Assembly: GCA_030524805.1 (NCBI GenBank)
Contig: JAUNFY010000023.1
Coordinates: forward strand, 1 to 35,855
DNA length: 35,855 bases
Direction: 5' to 3'
DNA from: Bacteroidales bacterium
Lineage (GTDB): Bacteria; Bacteroidota; Bacteroidia; Bacteroidales; Muribaculaceae
Of this stretch, positions 25,901 to 33,860 are shown piece by piece. Numbering within the stretch: the first letter of the stretch is position 1; each line of letters starts with the position of its first letter. The notes beneath the pieces were generated by a model. The model saw nothing but the letters and a program-made list of their open reading frames with translations, searched no databases and was not told the DNA's origin. Position numbers and translations under genes: made by a program.

Positions 25901-26250
25901 TAATGAATGAGATGATGCGTCTGTTGCCCGATAAGGATTGGGCCGACGCCTGGCTCGAGCATGCCACCAACTACAAGCAGAAGGCTCTCGAGATACGCCA
26001 CAACCGTTTCCGCGTATCGCGTCTGCAAGCCTACAGCGCATGGCAGCGGCAAGACAAGGCTATGGCTGCCGAGGCATGGCAGGATCTTCTCACGCGCGCC
26101 GAGCACAAGGAAGCTCCGCGCCCGCAGGTGAAACTGCTTACAGGAAGCGAGGTGCCGGCACCGCAGCATGAGATGACGCCGCTGAGCACCAACGATGCCG
26201 CCATGTGGAGTCTCGACGCTATCTACATGCAGGAAGTGATACCGCAATAA
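22966..26250 (+). CDS. Secreted exo-rhamnogalacturonan-lyase-like protein (PcRGLX/YetA type) with N-terminal DUF6250
   Basis: A 1094-residue exported protein, signal peptide about 1-22 (ends GVAAVA). Residues about 25-230 look like DUF6250, a concanavalin-type beta sandwich (YWKIESEGPCQVTFRGDTAEFVAP ... GKWYHIKITTDGLRTQYFVDGKRLVDFRDPQPLTEGWFAFRT). From about 245 comes the RIFT-barrel start of the PcRGLX/YetA group: VPVTFGVPFDEGAVTGGTAL ... WPLAYWPDGSVKWSAVAA. The C-terminal half is helical, (alpha/alpha)-toroid-like, with WYGFWHYGDVMHAYD, GGFAWDNTELASNLWLWYQFLRT and RHNVSHWGCGAKEARISQAGF. Relatives cleave rhamnogalacturonan-type or other uronate polysaccharides at chain ends; substrate and catalytic residues cannot be assigned here. 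No SusC/SusD pair lies nearby, so it is not in an obvious PUL. It ends at a strong terminator. Confidence 0.75.
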   Translation: MTRYIRILCASAMLLQGVAAVADVSNPSGLNAKEFNKYWKIESEGPCQVTFRGDTAEFVAPKGLSVWRKDKMSGRTVIEYDAQVVTENPDDRLSDLNCFWMASDPEAKDPFVNLKQRGGKFVNSYSLQLYYVGYGGNHNSTTRFRRYDGDRRGIDNADYRPAILTEYTDADNLLKPGKWYHIKITTDGLRTQYFVDGKRLVDFRDPQPLTEGWFAFRTTLSRTRLTNFSYTCEPLQDAEVPLSWVGEAPKSDVPVTFGVPFDEGAVTGGTALTLASADASFPTETWPLAYWPDGSVKWSAVAATVPAGSRNLSLRIGNTKNDRKKAPRPMLASDLGGSLKVKAGESFIFIPKPGAEGSPAVENLIDSIVTAGVKTAGAMRLVGAVKDSPVSGSVNSTALASRLLSAEIERNGAERAVIKLSGVHRTTEGREWLPWTVRFCVFGSSDDIQLTHSFIFDGDQDRDFISALGVAVDVPMRERTYNRHVAFATADGGVWSEPVQPLVGRRVLNSPSTGKPFPSMQEMQMRGERVADYLELDEAGRKLVDEWAEWDGFRLSQNGPDGYTLRKRATHDSPWIGTYGGHRAGGCVYAGDVSGGVAVAMKDFWQSAPSGLEVDGARDDNATIYAWLWNPDAEPMDLRHYDVRPHGLNASYEDVQEGMSTPYGVARTSSITLRPDLGYKGKENFAAIADAVGLENVLLPTPDYLHRRQAFGVWSLPDRSNPQRAEVEERLDLYTDFYKKAIEENRWYGFWHYGDVMHAYDPVRHCWRYDVGGFAWDNTELASNLWLWYQFLRTADPDLWKMATAMTRHASEVDVYHIGPNAGLGSRHNVSHWGCGAKEARISQAGFNRIMYYLTADERLGDLMSDVTDSDQKLYTLDPMRLAEPREQYPCTAPARLRFGPDWLAYAGNWMTEWERTGNTSYRDKIKAGMKSICALPSRLFTGPLALGYDPATGIITSECDPELQTTNHLMTIMGGFEIMNEMMRLLPDKDWADAWLEHATNYKQKALEIRHNRFRVSRLQAYSAWQRQDKAMAAEAWQDLLTRAEHKEAPRPQVKLLTGSEVPAPQHEMTPLSTNDAAMWSLDAIYMQEVIPQ

Positions 26251-26291
26251 GAACTGTTCTTCAGGAATAAACGGTCCTTCAGGAATACAAG

Positions 26292-26336
26292 AATAAGGTA
26301 GCCCCCGCGCCTGATGGCATGGGGGCTACCCTTATT
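26292..26336. terminator. Terminator downstream of the lyase-like gene
   Basis: AATAAGGTAGCCCCC (26292-26306) pairs with GGGGGCTACCCTTATT (26321-26336) with a single bulged G. The loop is 14 nt. A/T-rich arms on both ends make it usable from both strands, between converging genes. Confidence 0.8.
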
Positions 26337-26358
26337 GTTAATCAAAGGTTTTTAGAGC

Positions 26359-26412
26359 AACCTTATAGTTTTCTTGAAAGAATAACTTAGTTGTTTCTTG
26401 TAAGAACCTTAT
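26359..26412 (-). repeat. Short imperfect direct repeats at the 3' end of the lipoprotein gene
   Basis: Two imperfect 21-nt units (CTTATAGTTTTCTTGAAAGAA at about 26362 and CTTAGTTGTTTCTTGTAAGAA at about 26386), each containing a small TTCTT/AAGAA inverted repeat. AACCTTAT occurs at 26359-26366 and 26405-26412, the last overlapping the stop codon. Possibly a decayed intergenic repeat or a 3' UTR element. Confidence 0.4.
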
Positions 26413-26903
26413 CGTTTCGACTCTTCCTGTATCTTCTGCAGAGCTTCGAGCGGCTCGTAAGTGCTGCGGGGCTGCTGGTTGAAGGTGATGGTGACAGTGT
26501 CGTTGTTGGCGATATAGTTGATCACGTAGTTGGCGCTGTCGGTCGAGAGGGTGACGGGCTGGCTCTTGCTTGCAGCGGTGTATACGCTGTCGTTCTGCGC
26601 GAAAGCCTCGTCGAGCATCACCAGATGCTTGATCTTGGTGCGGTTGCCGTTTTCATACACGAAGATGGCCGACTGTTCGGGGCTGATGGAGGCGATCACG
26701 CGGCCGTCAAACTGACCCTTGCGTGCGTCTTTACCCTTGATGTCGAAGTATGTGGCGTCGTAGATGCCGCTGGTAATGGGTTGGGTGGCATAGAAATCGT
26801 TCTCTTCGGCAGCTTCTGCCTCAGCGGCTTTCTTGTCGTTGCCTCCGCAGGCTGCCATCGACAGCAACAATGCGGACATAGCTAAGAATTTAATTGCTTT
26901 CAT
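26409..26903 (-). CDS. Small lipoprotein of unknown function
   Basis: A 164-residue predicted lipoprotein (signal MKAIKFLAMSALLLSMAAC, Cys19), followed by an acidic linker (DKKAAEAEAAEEND). The mature domain starts SGIYDATYFDIKGKDARKGQFDGRVIASISPEQSAIFVYENGNRTKIKHLVML and looks like a compact, mostly beta domain of about 110 residues, with alternating Thr/Ser/Val strands (QPVTLSTDSANYVINYIANNDTVTITF). The shape recalls NlpE/META-like small beta-barrel lipoproteins, but no motif is strong enough to assign a family. Monocistronic, convergent with the lyase-like gene. No convincing promoter was found in the 500 bp upstream. Intact, with ordinary composition. Confidence 0.8.
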   Translation of the reverse strand: MKAIKFLAMSALLLSMAACGGNDKKAAEAEAAEENDFYATQPITSGIYDATYFDIKGKDARKGQFDGRVIASISPEQSAIFVYENGNRTKIKHLVMLDEAFAQNDSVYTAASKSQPVTLSTDSANYVINYIANNDTVTITFNQQPRSTYEPLEALQKIQEESKR

Positions 26904-27000
26904 GTCTTAAATGTCGGTTAATAAAGAAGTTGTCTATACTTATTTGCGAATTTAAAAATTAACATGAAGTGTGAAAACCAAGATTCTTTTCATTAATACT

Positions 27001-27024
27001 TCGCCATATTTCCGGCGATTTTTT
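27001..27024 (+). terminator. Weak terminator-like hairpin in the 26904-27415 gap
   Basis: TCGCC (27001-27005), 8-nt loop, GGCGA (27014-27018), then six T. The stem is only 5 bp and no plus-strand gene precedes it, so it may be chance. The remainder of this 512-bp gap holds no gene I can support. There is a second small stem (GTTG/CAAC near 27227) followed by T7 near 27242, which could end a short RNA, and a purine-rich stretch near 27305. Confidence 0.25.
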
Positions 27025-27415
27025 GTTCACCCGGAAACCTGATGAAATTTTAACGGAAAAATAAGGTTAGACAACTTCAATAAGTTTCTTAATTGTATAA
27101 CACTCATTTTCAACAAAAGTTAACACTGCCTCGGCAACATGTAGCGCTTGCTCAGGGAGGGAGTGAGGAAAACGCCATGAAAAGACAAGGATATTTAGGG
27201 TGGCTCCGGAAGCGGGCGCGTGGCGTTGCGGGCAACTGCATTTTTTTCTCTATAAATGGCAACGGCGATTGCAACTTTTGATTTGCTGCCGCGTTATATT
27301 AGTAAAGGAGGAGGGGAATTAATGGATGTTGAAATTTTGAATGCAAACCTTTGCAATTCCTTTGAAAGGCATTCATTCAAGTTTCAAGATTCAAAGTTCT
27401 AAATATTTAAATCTA

Positions 27416-27715
27416 ATGACTATGGACGTAATGATCAAGGCCATCCACTTCGACATCTCCGACAAGCTCGAAGCATTCACCAACAAGAAGATTGATAAAC
27501 TCGTCCGCAGATTCGACGTGGTCAGCGGAGTCAATGTTAATTATAGACTCGTAAAACCGGAAACAGCCAACAATAAGGAAGCAGGTGTGGAACTTCAGGT
27601 TCCCGGCTCCAACCCTCTCTTCGCATCCAAGACCGCCGACACCTTCGAGGAAGCACTCGACCTCGCGCTTCAGGCTCTCGAACCGCAGCTCGAACGAAAC
27701 AAAGACAAGAAGTGA
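27416..27715 (+). CDS. hpf: HPF/RaiA-family ribosome hibernation factor
   Basis: A 99-residue protein matching the short HPF/RaiA family: MDVMIKAIHFDISDKLEAFTNKKIDKLVRRFD, then VNVNYRLVKPETANNKEAGVELQVPGSNPLFASKTADTFEEALDLALQALEPQLERNKDKK. The beta-alpha-beta-beta-beta-alpha order and the conserved DTFEEA segment fit. Such proteins bind the 30S decoding region in stationary phase and promote inactive ribosome dimers or protect monomers. Start is ATG at 27416 or the second ATG at 27422; alignment with remembered Bacteroides relatives (beginning MEVRIQSIHF) slightly favours 27422. The next gene, an fdtA-like ketoisomerase, begins only 6 nt after the stop, so the two are very probably cotranscribed, which is an unusual neighbour for hpf. 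Confidence 0.9.
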   Translation: MTMDVMIKAIHFDISDKLEAFTNKKIDKLVRRFDVVSGVNVNYRLVKPETANNKEAGVELQVPGSNPLFASKTADTFEEALDLALQALEPQLERNKDKK

Positions 27716-27721
27716 CCTGAT

Positions 27722-28144
27722 ATGGGACGCCTTCTCGACAAAGTAAAAATCTTCGAATTTTCTAAAGTTTGTGACCCACGGGGCAACCTTTCCTTCATTG
27801 AGGAAGGTTGCCACGTGCCATTTTCCATTAAGAGAGTCTTCTACATCTATGATGTTCCCGGCGGAGAGACCCGTGGCGGGCATGCCCACCGCGAAAACTC
27901 CACAGTGCTCATAGCCGTCTCCGGCTCATTCGATCTGCATCTGTCAGACGGTGAGGATGAGATAGTGGTGCGCATGAACCGGGCCAACAAAGGGGTGCTG
28001 ATTCCGCCCGGCGTTTGGGATTCGATGCACGATTTCACCACCGGCACCGTCTGCCTCGCCCTCTGCGACCATCACTACGAGGAAGAAGACTATATCAGGG
28101 ATCTCGACGAATATAATGAATTTCTTAAGTCTCTCAGAAACTAA
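27722..28144 (+). CDS. fdtA: dTDP-4-oxo-6-deoxyhexose 3,4-ketoisomerase, FdtA-like cupin
   Basis: A 140-residue single-domain cupin of the WxcM/FdtA/QdtA family, which moves the keto group of dTDP-4-oxo-6-deoxyglucose from C4 to C3 in the synthesis of dTDP-3-amino sugars. Seen: CDPRGNLSFIEEG, VPFSIKRVFYIYDVPGGETRGGHAH with the two active-site histidines (His54, His56), VLIAVSGSFDLHLSDG, VLIPPGVWDSMHDF and the C-terminal YIRDLDEYNEFLKSL. Compared from memory with A. thermoaerophilus FdtA, Arg20 matches FdtA Arg15 but the position of FdtA His95 (WHEMHDF) is Asp100 (WDSMHDF). Those two positions help decide galacto versus gluco product, so the exact product is open. It overlaps the aminotransferase gene by 29 nt, indicating coupled translation. 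Confidence 0.82.
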   Translation: MGRLLDKVKIFEFSKVCDPRGNLSFIEEGCHVPFSIKRVFYIYDVPGGETRGGHAHRENSTVLIAVSGSFDLHLSDGEDEIVVRMNRANKGVLIPPGVWDSMHDFTTGTVCLALCDHHYEEEDYIRDLDEYNEFLKSLRN

Positions 28145-29267
28145 CGCGCCTCTTGCCCCGCAACTCATCGAGGCCGCAACCCGTGTGATAAGGAGCGGTT
28201 GCTACCTCCGTGGAGCCGAGACCGCCGCCTTTGAAAGCGAGCTGAGGCATCAGTGCGGAGCGGGATATGCCGTGGGAGTGAGCAATGGCCTTGATGCCAT
28301 ACGGCTCATTATCAGGGCATACATGCAGATGGGCCGGTTGCGGCATGGCGATGCTGTGCTCGTGGCCGCCAACACTTACATCGCCACCGTCCTGCCGATC
28401 ACGGAGTTTGGCCTCGTACCTTACTTCGTGGAGCCAGACATGGAGACTATGAACTTCAGTTGGAAAAACGCCCTCGATATCCTCGATGCCAACGACCGCA
28501 AGCAGGGCAACGTCCACAATATCAAGGCAGCCATCGTGACCCACCTCTACGGCACCCCATGCTGGGACCAGGAGGCAGCACTGCTGATGCGCGACCGGGG
28601 TATTATCATCATCGAAGACAACGCCCAGGCAATAGGAGCGGTAGCCGCTGAGGAAGGCTTCAATGGCAACCGCCTAACCGGCAACCTAGCCGACGCAGCC
28701 GCCTTCAGTTTCTATCCTACGAAAAACGTTGGCGCGCTGGGCGATGCCGGTGCCGTCACCACCAACGACAAGGAGCTGGCCCGGACAGTAGCCGCTCTCG
28801 CCAACTACGGCAGCGACCGCCGCTACCACAACATCTATGTGGGCTACAACTGCCGCATCGACGAGATCCAGGCCGCTTTCATCAGGGTGAAGATGAAGAC
28901 TCTCGACAGCGAGATCGCCCACCGTCAGGCCGTGGCCGCCGCTTACTCCGAGAGTATCAGGAACCCGTTTGTGGTCACTCCGAAGATTTTCTCCGACATG
29001 GTTCAGGTGTGGCATCAATATGTGATCCTTGTTCCTGAACACATGCGCGAGGGATTGCGCGAATGGCTCGCCGCCAACGATGTGGCCACCGACGTGCATT
29101 ATCCCGACCCTCCCTATCTTCAGCCTTGCTACGCAAGCTATTATCGTCCTTCCGACGTCACTCCCTCCATCACCCTTGCCAGAAGATGCATCAGTCTTCC
29201 GATCGCTAACATCGATATCTTCGACGCAGGCGAGATCGCCGGCGTCATCAATCGGTTTACTTCATGA
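28116..29267 (+). CDS. fdtB: DegT/DnrJ/EryC1/StrS-family sugar aminotransferase, FdtB-like
   Basis: A 383-residue PLP enzyme of the sugar-nucleotide aminotransferase (SAT) family. Seen: GCYLRGAETAAFESELRHQCGAGYAVGVSNGLDAIRLIIRAY (phosphate-binding SNGLDA), VAANTYIATVLPITEFGLVPYFVEPD, THLYGTPCWDQ, the IIEDNAQAIGA aspartate region that contacts the pyridine nitrogen, and SFYPTKNVGALGDAGAVTTND with the PLP-lysine Lys203. The C-terminal VWHQYVILVPEH ... VHYPDPPYLQPCYASYY closes the fold. With the adjacent ketoisomerase the reaction would be transamination of dTDP-3-oxo-6-deoxyhexose at C3, giving dTDP-Fuc3N or dTDP-Qui3N. No N-acetyltransferase or glycosyltransferase is encoded alongside. Its stop overlaps the mltG start (ATGA). 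Confidence 0.85.
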   Translation: MNFLSLSETNAPLAPQLIEAATRVIRSGCYLRGAETAAFESELRHQCGAGYAVGVSNGLDAIRLIIRAYMQMGRLRHGDAVLVAANTYIATVLPITEFGLVPYFVEPDMETMNFSWKNALDILDANDRKQGNVHNIKAAIVTHLYGTPCWDQEAALLMRDRGIIIIEDNAQAIGAVAAEEGFNGNRLTGNLADAAAFSFYPTKNVGALGDAGAVTTNDKELARTVAALANYGSDRRYHNIYVGYNCRIDEIQAAFIRVKMKTLDSEIAHRQAVAAAYSESIRNPFVVTPKIFSDMVQVWHQYVILVPEHMREGLREWLAANDVATDVHYPDPPYLQPCYASYYRPSDVTPSITLARRCISLPIANIDIFDAGEIAGVINRFTS

Positions 29268-30325
29268 CAAACACTTCAAGACCTGCAGGAAAGAAAAGAA
29301 ACATGGGGCAACGTAAGCGCCGCTGGCCCATGGTGGTCGCCATAGTGGCGGCACTGGCAATTTGTGTGGGCGCCGCCGGCTTCTGGTTGCTCGGAGGCAA
29401 AGCGCCCTCCAGCGCCCTCATCAGAATTCCGGCCAATGCCTCGGCCGAAATGCTGCGCGACTCGATAGCCCGGTATCTCGGCGACTCCTACGCCGGAAAG
29501 GTTACGCGCCTTGTGAAGATGCGCGGCACCGACCTCCGTATGCGCCATGGCGCATATCTTCTCGAAGCCGGATGGAGCCCGCTTACGTCCGCACGCCGGC
29601 TCACAGGAGGCCCACAGCATCCGCTCACCATCACTATCAATGGATTCCGGCAGCGCAGCCTGCTTCAGGATAAAGTGGCCGCACGGTTTGATTTCACTCC
29701 CGATTCGCTTGCCAAAGTGATGGCCGACGAGGAAGTGATGGGCCGCTACGGACTCACCCCCGAGCAGTCGATGTCGCTGTTCCTCAACGATTCCTTCGAT
29801 TTCTTCTGGAATGTGTCGCCGTCCGACGTGGTGGCGAAAGTCGGCGCCCACTATCTCGACGTCTGGAACGATGCCCGACGCAGGAAGGCCGAAGCCCTGG
29901 GTCTCACTCCGGCCGAGGTCATGACTCTCGCATCGATTGTGGACGAAGAGACGAATGCAATGGAAGAGAAAGGCACAATAGCCCGCCTTTACATCAACCG
30001 TCTCAACATCGGCATGCCGCTCCAGGCCGACCCTACGGTCAGGTTTGCCGGAGGCGATTTCTCGGTGAAGCGCATCACTTCCAAAATGACCAAGATCGAC
30101 CATCCCTACAACACGTATAAAAACCGTGGACTGCCTCCGGGGCCTATCCGCACCACTTCGGTGGCGACGATAGATGCAATCCTCGACAGCAAGCCCAACG
30201 AGTATGTCTACATGTGTGCGAAAGAAGATTTCTCCGGACGCCACAATTTTGCCACCACCTACGCCCAGCATGAGGCTAACGCACGCCGCTACAAGCGCGA
30301 GCTCAACCGACGTGGAATATACTGA
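29264..30325 (+). CDS. mltG: Endolytic murein transglycosylase MltG
   Basis: A 353-residue inner-membrane protein that cuts nascent peptidoglycan glycan strands and sets their length. A basic N-terminus (KKRNMGQRKRRW) leads into one membrane helix at about 22-44 (MVVAIVAALAICVGAAGFWLL); the periplasmic part follows. The YceG/MltG signature is clear: LASIVDEETNAMEEKGTIARLYINRLNIGMPLQADPTVRFA, with the motif corresponding to E. coli ASIVEKET at residues 223-230 carrying the catalytic Glu, and YNTYKNRGLPPGPI, ATIDAIL and the NEYVYMCAKEDFSGRHNFATTYAQHEAN tail. Length matches the family. It overlaps the aminotransferase stop by 4 nt, so it belongs to the same transcript as hpf and the sugar genes. 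ATG at 29264 is used; an internal Met at residue 14 is possible but less likely given the overlap. Confidence 0.93.
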   Translation: MTNTSRPAGKKRNMGQRKRRWPMVVAIVAALAICVGAAGFWLLGGKAPSSALIRIPANASAEMLRDSIARYLGDSYAGKVTRLVKMRGTDLRMRHGAYLLEAGWSPLTSARRLTGGPQHPLTITINGFRQRSLLQDKVAARFDFTPDSLAKVMADEEVMGRYGLTPEQSMSLFLNDSFDFFWNVSPSDVVAKVGAHYLDVWNDARRRKAEALGLTPAEVMTLASIVDEETNAMEEKGTIARLYINRLNIGMPLQADPTVRFAGGDFSVKRITSKMTKIDHPYNTYKNRGLPPGPIRTTSVATIDAILDSKPNEYVYMCAKEDFSGRHNFATTYAQHEANARRYKRELNRRGIY

Positions 30326-30367
30326 CAAACAGCACTCGACATCAAGAAAAGATACCCCTGACCGCAG

Positions 30368-31576
30368 ATGATAAGAAGTTTTCTTCCTGTTTTGCTTACT
30401 CTGGTATGTTGCTTTGCAGCGGCCTCCGCAAGGGAGTCGCTCCCGGCCGAATTGCGGTGGAGTCCGGCTCAGTTGATGGAGGCGGTGCAGAAAGATTCGC
30501 TGTCGGCGGCAGTCGACCCGTGCGATAAGCCGGTATTGGCCAACACAGTGGCGGAGGAAGACAGCCTCGGCGACCGCAACTGGTGGTATCTCTTCAAGAA
30601 AGGGAAGCTCGCCATGCGCGACACCACCGTAATCTGGCCACGGTTCCTCAAATTCTGCGTGAATGTCTATAACTGGGCCGACGACGTGTTCAGCAGCACC
30701 GACACCGCTTACGTGGTGGGCACAGGGAAACGATGGCGCACGCGCATCATCAACGACAACTGGAATGACTCCTACTACATCCGCTTCTCAAAAGATCTCA
30801 ACTCAATAATGTCGGGCGCCATGCATGTGCTTGCCGGCCCTTCCATCCAGTATATGGCTGTCAGCTATGCCTATATGTTCGACCTATCGCACCTCATAGG
30901 CGGCACACCGATCAACTATCAGAAACAGGAATTCAGCTTCAACTGCGCCCGGTTCGCGGCCGAGGGATATTATTATTCCAACGACGACGGATCCTACATA
31001 CGCACTTTAGGCGACTACAACGACCGCCGTCCGTTTAAAAAGAAATTCTCAGGCATCACGATGTATACTCTCGGTATCGATGCCTACTATTTCTTCAACG
31101 GCTACAAATATTCTCAGGCGGCCGCCTACAATTTTTCAAAGATCCAGAAGAAAAGCCAGGGCTGCTTCATGGCCGGCCTCTCTTACTGCGACCAGAACAT
31201 CGCTGTAGATTTCAGTCAGTTGCCGCCCGAATTGAAGCCTTACGCCAAGGATGTGGAGCAGAAATACAGGTTCCACTATCATGACTACAATATATTGGTA
31301 GGCTACGGTTTGAACTGCGTGTTGTCGCCCCACTGGCTCTTCAACGTGACGGTGATGCCGGGCATCGGTTTCAACCATTGCTATGAGGATTCGCAGGAGG
31401 CGAGCGCCACTCTTTTCTCTCTCAGTGCACGCGGAATGGCATCGTTCACCTACAACAGCGGCAACTGGTTTGCCGGCCTTCAGGGGCGCATTCGCGGCAA
31501 CTGGTATCAGTCGTCGCGCTATTCGCTTTTCAATTCCATCGAGACAATCACCCTCTCTGGCGGATTCCGCTTCTGA
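30368..31576 (+). CDS. DUF4421 outer-membrane beta-barrel protein
   Basis: A 402-residue exported protein with signal peptide MIRSFLPVLLTLVCCFAAASA (cleavage near 21). The mature part shows the DUF4421 pattern: RFLKFCVNVYNWADDVFSSTDTAYVVGTGKRWRTRIINDNWNDSYYIRF, then aromatic-rich amphipathic strands (AVSYAYMFDLSHLIGG, EFSFNCARFAAEGYYYSN, GIDAYYFFNGYKYSQAAAYNF) and a terminal Phe (SGGFRF), all pointing to an outer-membrane barrel of about 14 strands. The function is unknown. It lies 42 nt after mltG in the same direction and probably ends that operon. Its TGA directly abuts the stop codon of the opposite-strand gene, with no intergenic DNA and no terminator between them. Confidence 0.85.
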   Translation: MIRSFLPVLLTLVCCFAAASARESLPAELRWSPAQLMEAVQKDSLSAAVDPCDKPVLANTVAEEDSLGDRNWWYLFKKGKLAMRDTTVIWPRFLKFCVNVYNWADDVFSSTDTAYVVGTGKRWRTRIINDNWNDSYYIRFSKDLNSIMSGAMHVLAGPSIQYMAVSYAYMFDLSHLIGGTPINYQKQEFSFNCARFAAEGYYYSNDDGSYIRTLGDYNDRRPFKKKFSGITMYTLGIDAYYFFNGYKYSQAAAYNFSKIQKKSQGCFMAGLSYCDQNIAVDFSQLPPELKPYAKDVEQKYRFHYHDYNILVGYGLNCVLSPHWLFNVTVMPGIGFNHCYEDSQEASATLFSLSARGMASFTYNSGNWFAGLQGRIRGNWYQSSRYSLFNSIETITLSGGFRF

Positions 31577-31905
31577 TCAGTCGCAGGCCTCGTCGAGCGG
31601 GCTGCGTGTCGGAATTACTTTTACCCCTTTTTGCTGTTTGCCGGCTTTCTTCCGCTTTTTCTTCACCCTCTCTTTTTTATCCGCTTTCTTTTCAGAAGCC
31701 TTGTTGGCGGCTGTGTCAGAGGTTGCGGTAGCGGTCGTGGTGTCGCCGGCGGTTGCCGCAGAGGGCTGCTCCGTGGCGGGATGTGATGTCGGCGTTCCGG
31801 CCGGAGCGCAGCGTCGCAGCAACGGTCCGGCTGCAAGACACAGAAGGGTTGCCGCCGCTATGGCGACAACCCCCCGTCGTTCTTTCGATGTGAGCGGATG
31901 TTTCA

Positions 31906-31906
<1 letters not shown>
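31577..31906 (-). CDS. Small single-pass membrane protein of unknown function, coupled to typA
   Basis: A 109-residue protein. Seen: short cytoplasmic start MKHPLTSKERRG, one membrane helix (VVAIAAATLLCLAAGPLL, residues 13-30), a low-complexity Thr/Ala/Ser/Pro linker (about 35-70), a Lys-rich stretch (EKKADKKERVKKKRKKAGKQQKG) and the end VIPTRSPLDEACD. No enzymatic motif is present. The start codon overlaps the typA stop (TAATG), so it is translated from the same mRNA. Reminiscent of short TSKERRG-type membrane proteins in other Bacteroidales, but I cannot name a family. Stop codon adjacent to the convergent DUF4421 gene. Confidence 0.75.
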
Positions 31907-33711
<1,805 letters not shown>

Positions 33712-33725
33712 AATGTTTCTGTCAT

Positions 33726-33747
33726 GCCCCGCGCGTCAGCGTGGGGC
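33726..33747 (-). other. Hairpin in the typA leader
   Basis: In the minus-strand RNA, GCCCC and GGGGC (33747-33743 with 33730-33726) pair, then an A-C mismatch and a CGC/GCG inner stem around a TGAC loop. It sits right at the predicted RNA 5' end, between the promoter and the ATG at 33711, so it could stabilise the message or respond to temperature. Confidence 0.45.
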
Positions 33748-33759
33748 TGTTTCAATCTG

Positions 33760-33790
33760 CAAAATTACAAAATTTCCGCCAATCACGCAA
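33760..33790 (-). promoter_or_regulatory. Promoter of typA
   Basis: On the minus strand TTG (33790-33788), a 20-bp spacer, and TAATTTTG (33767-33760) form a consensus Bacteroidetes promoter. RNA start would be near 33752, about 40 nt before the ATG. Confidence 0.7.
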
Positions 33791-33860
33791 AAATTTCTGC
33801 ATCTTGCCCTGCATATCGTTATGTTTCCGACATATTTGGCTGTCGGGCCATCTTCTTAGG

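Noticed and set aside
24127-26247. 706-residue open frame on the minus strand across the lyase-like gene
   Set aside because: It mirrors a GC-rich, well-supported plus-strand gene with clear family motifs; the antisense translation is low-complexity His/Val/Gly/Arg-rich with no recognisable domain.
27093-27281. 62-residue open frame in the gap upstream of hpf
   Set aside because: No homology or hydrophobic pattern recognised, no promoter or ribosome site, and its end spans a hairpin and T-run. Better treated as non-coding.
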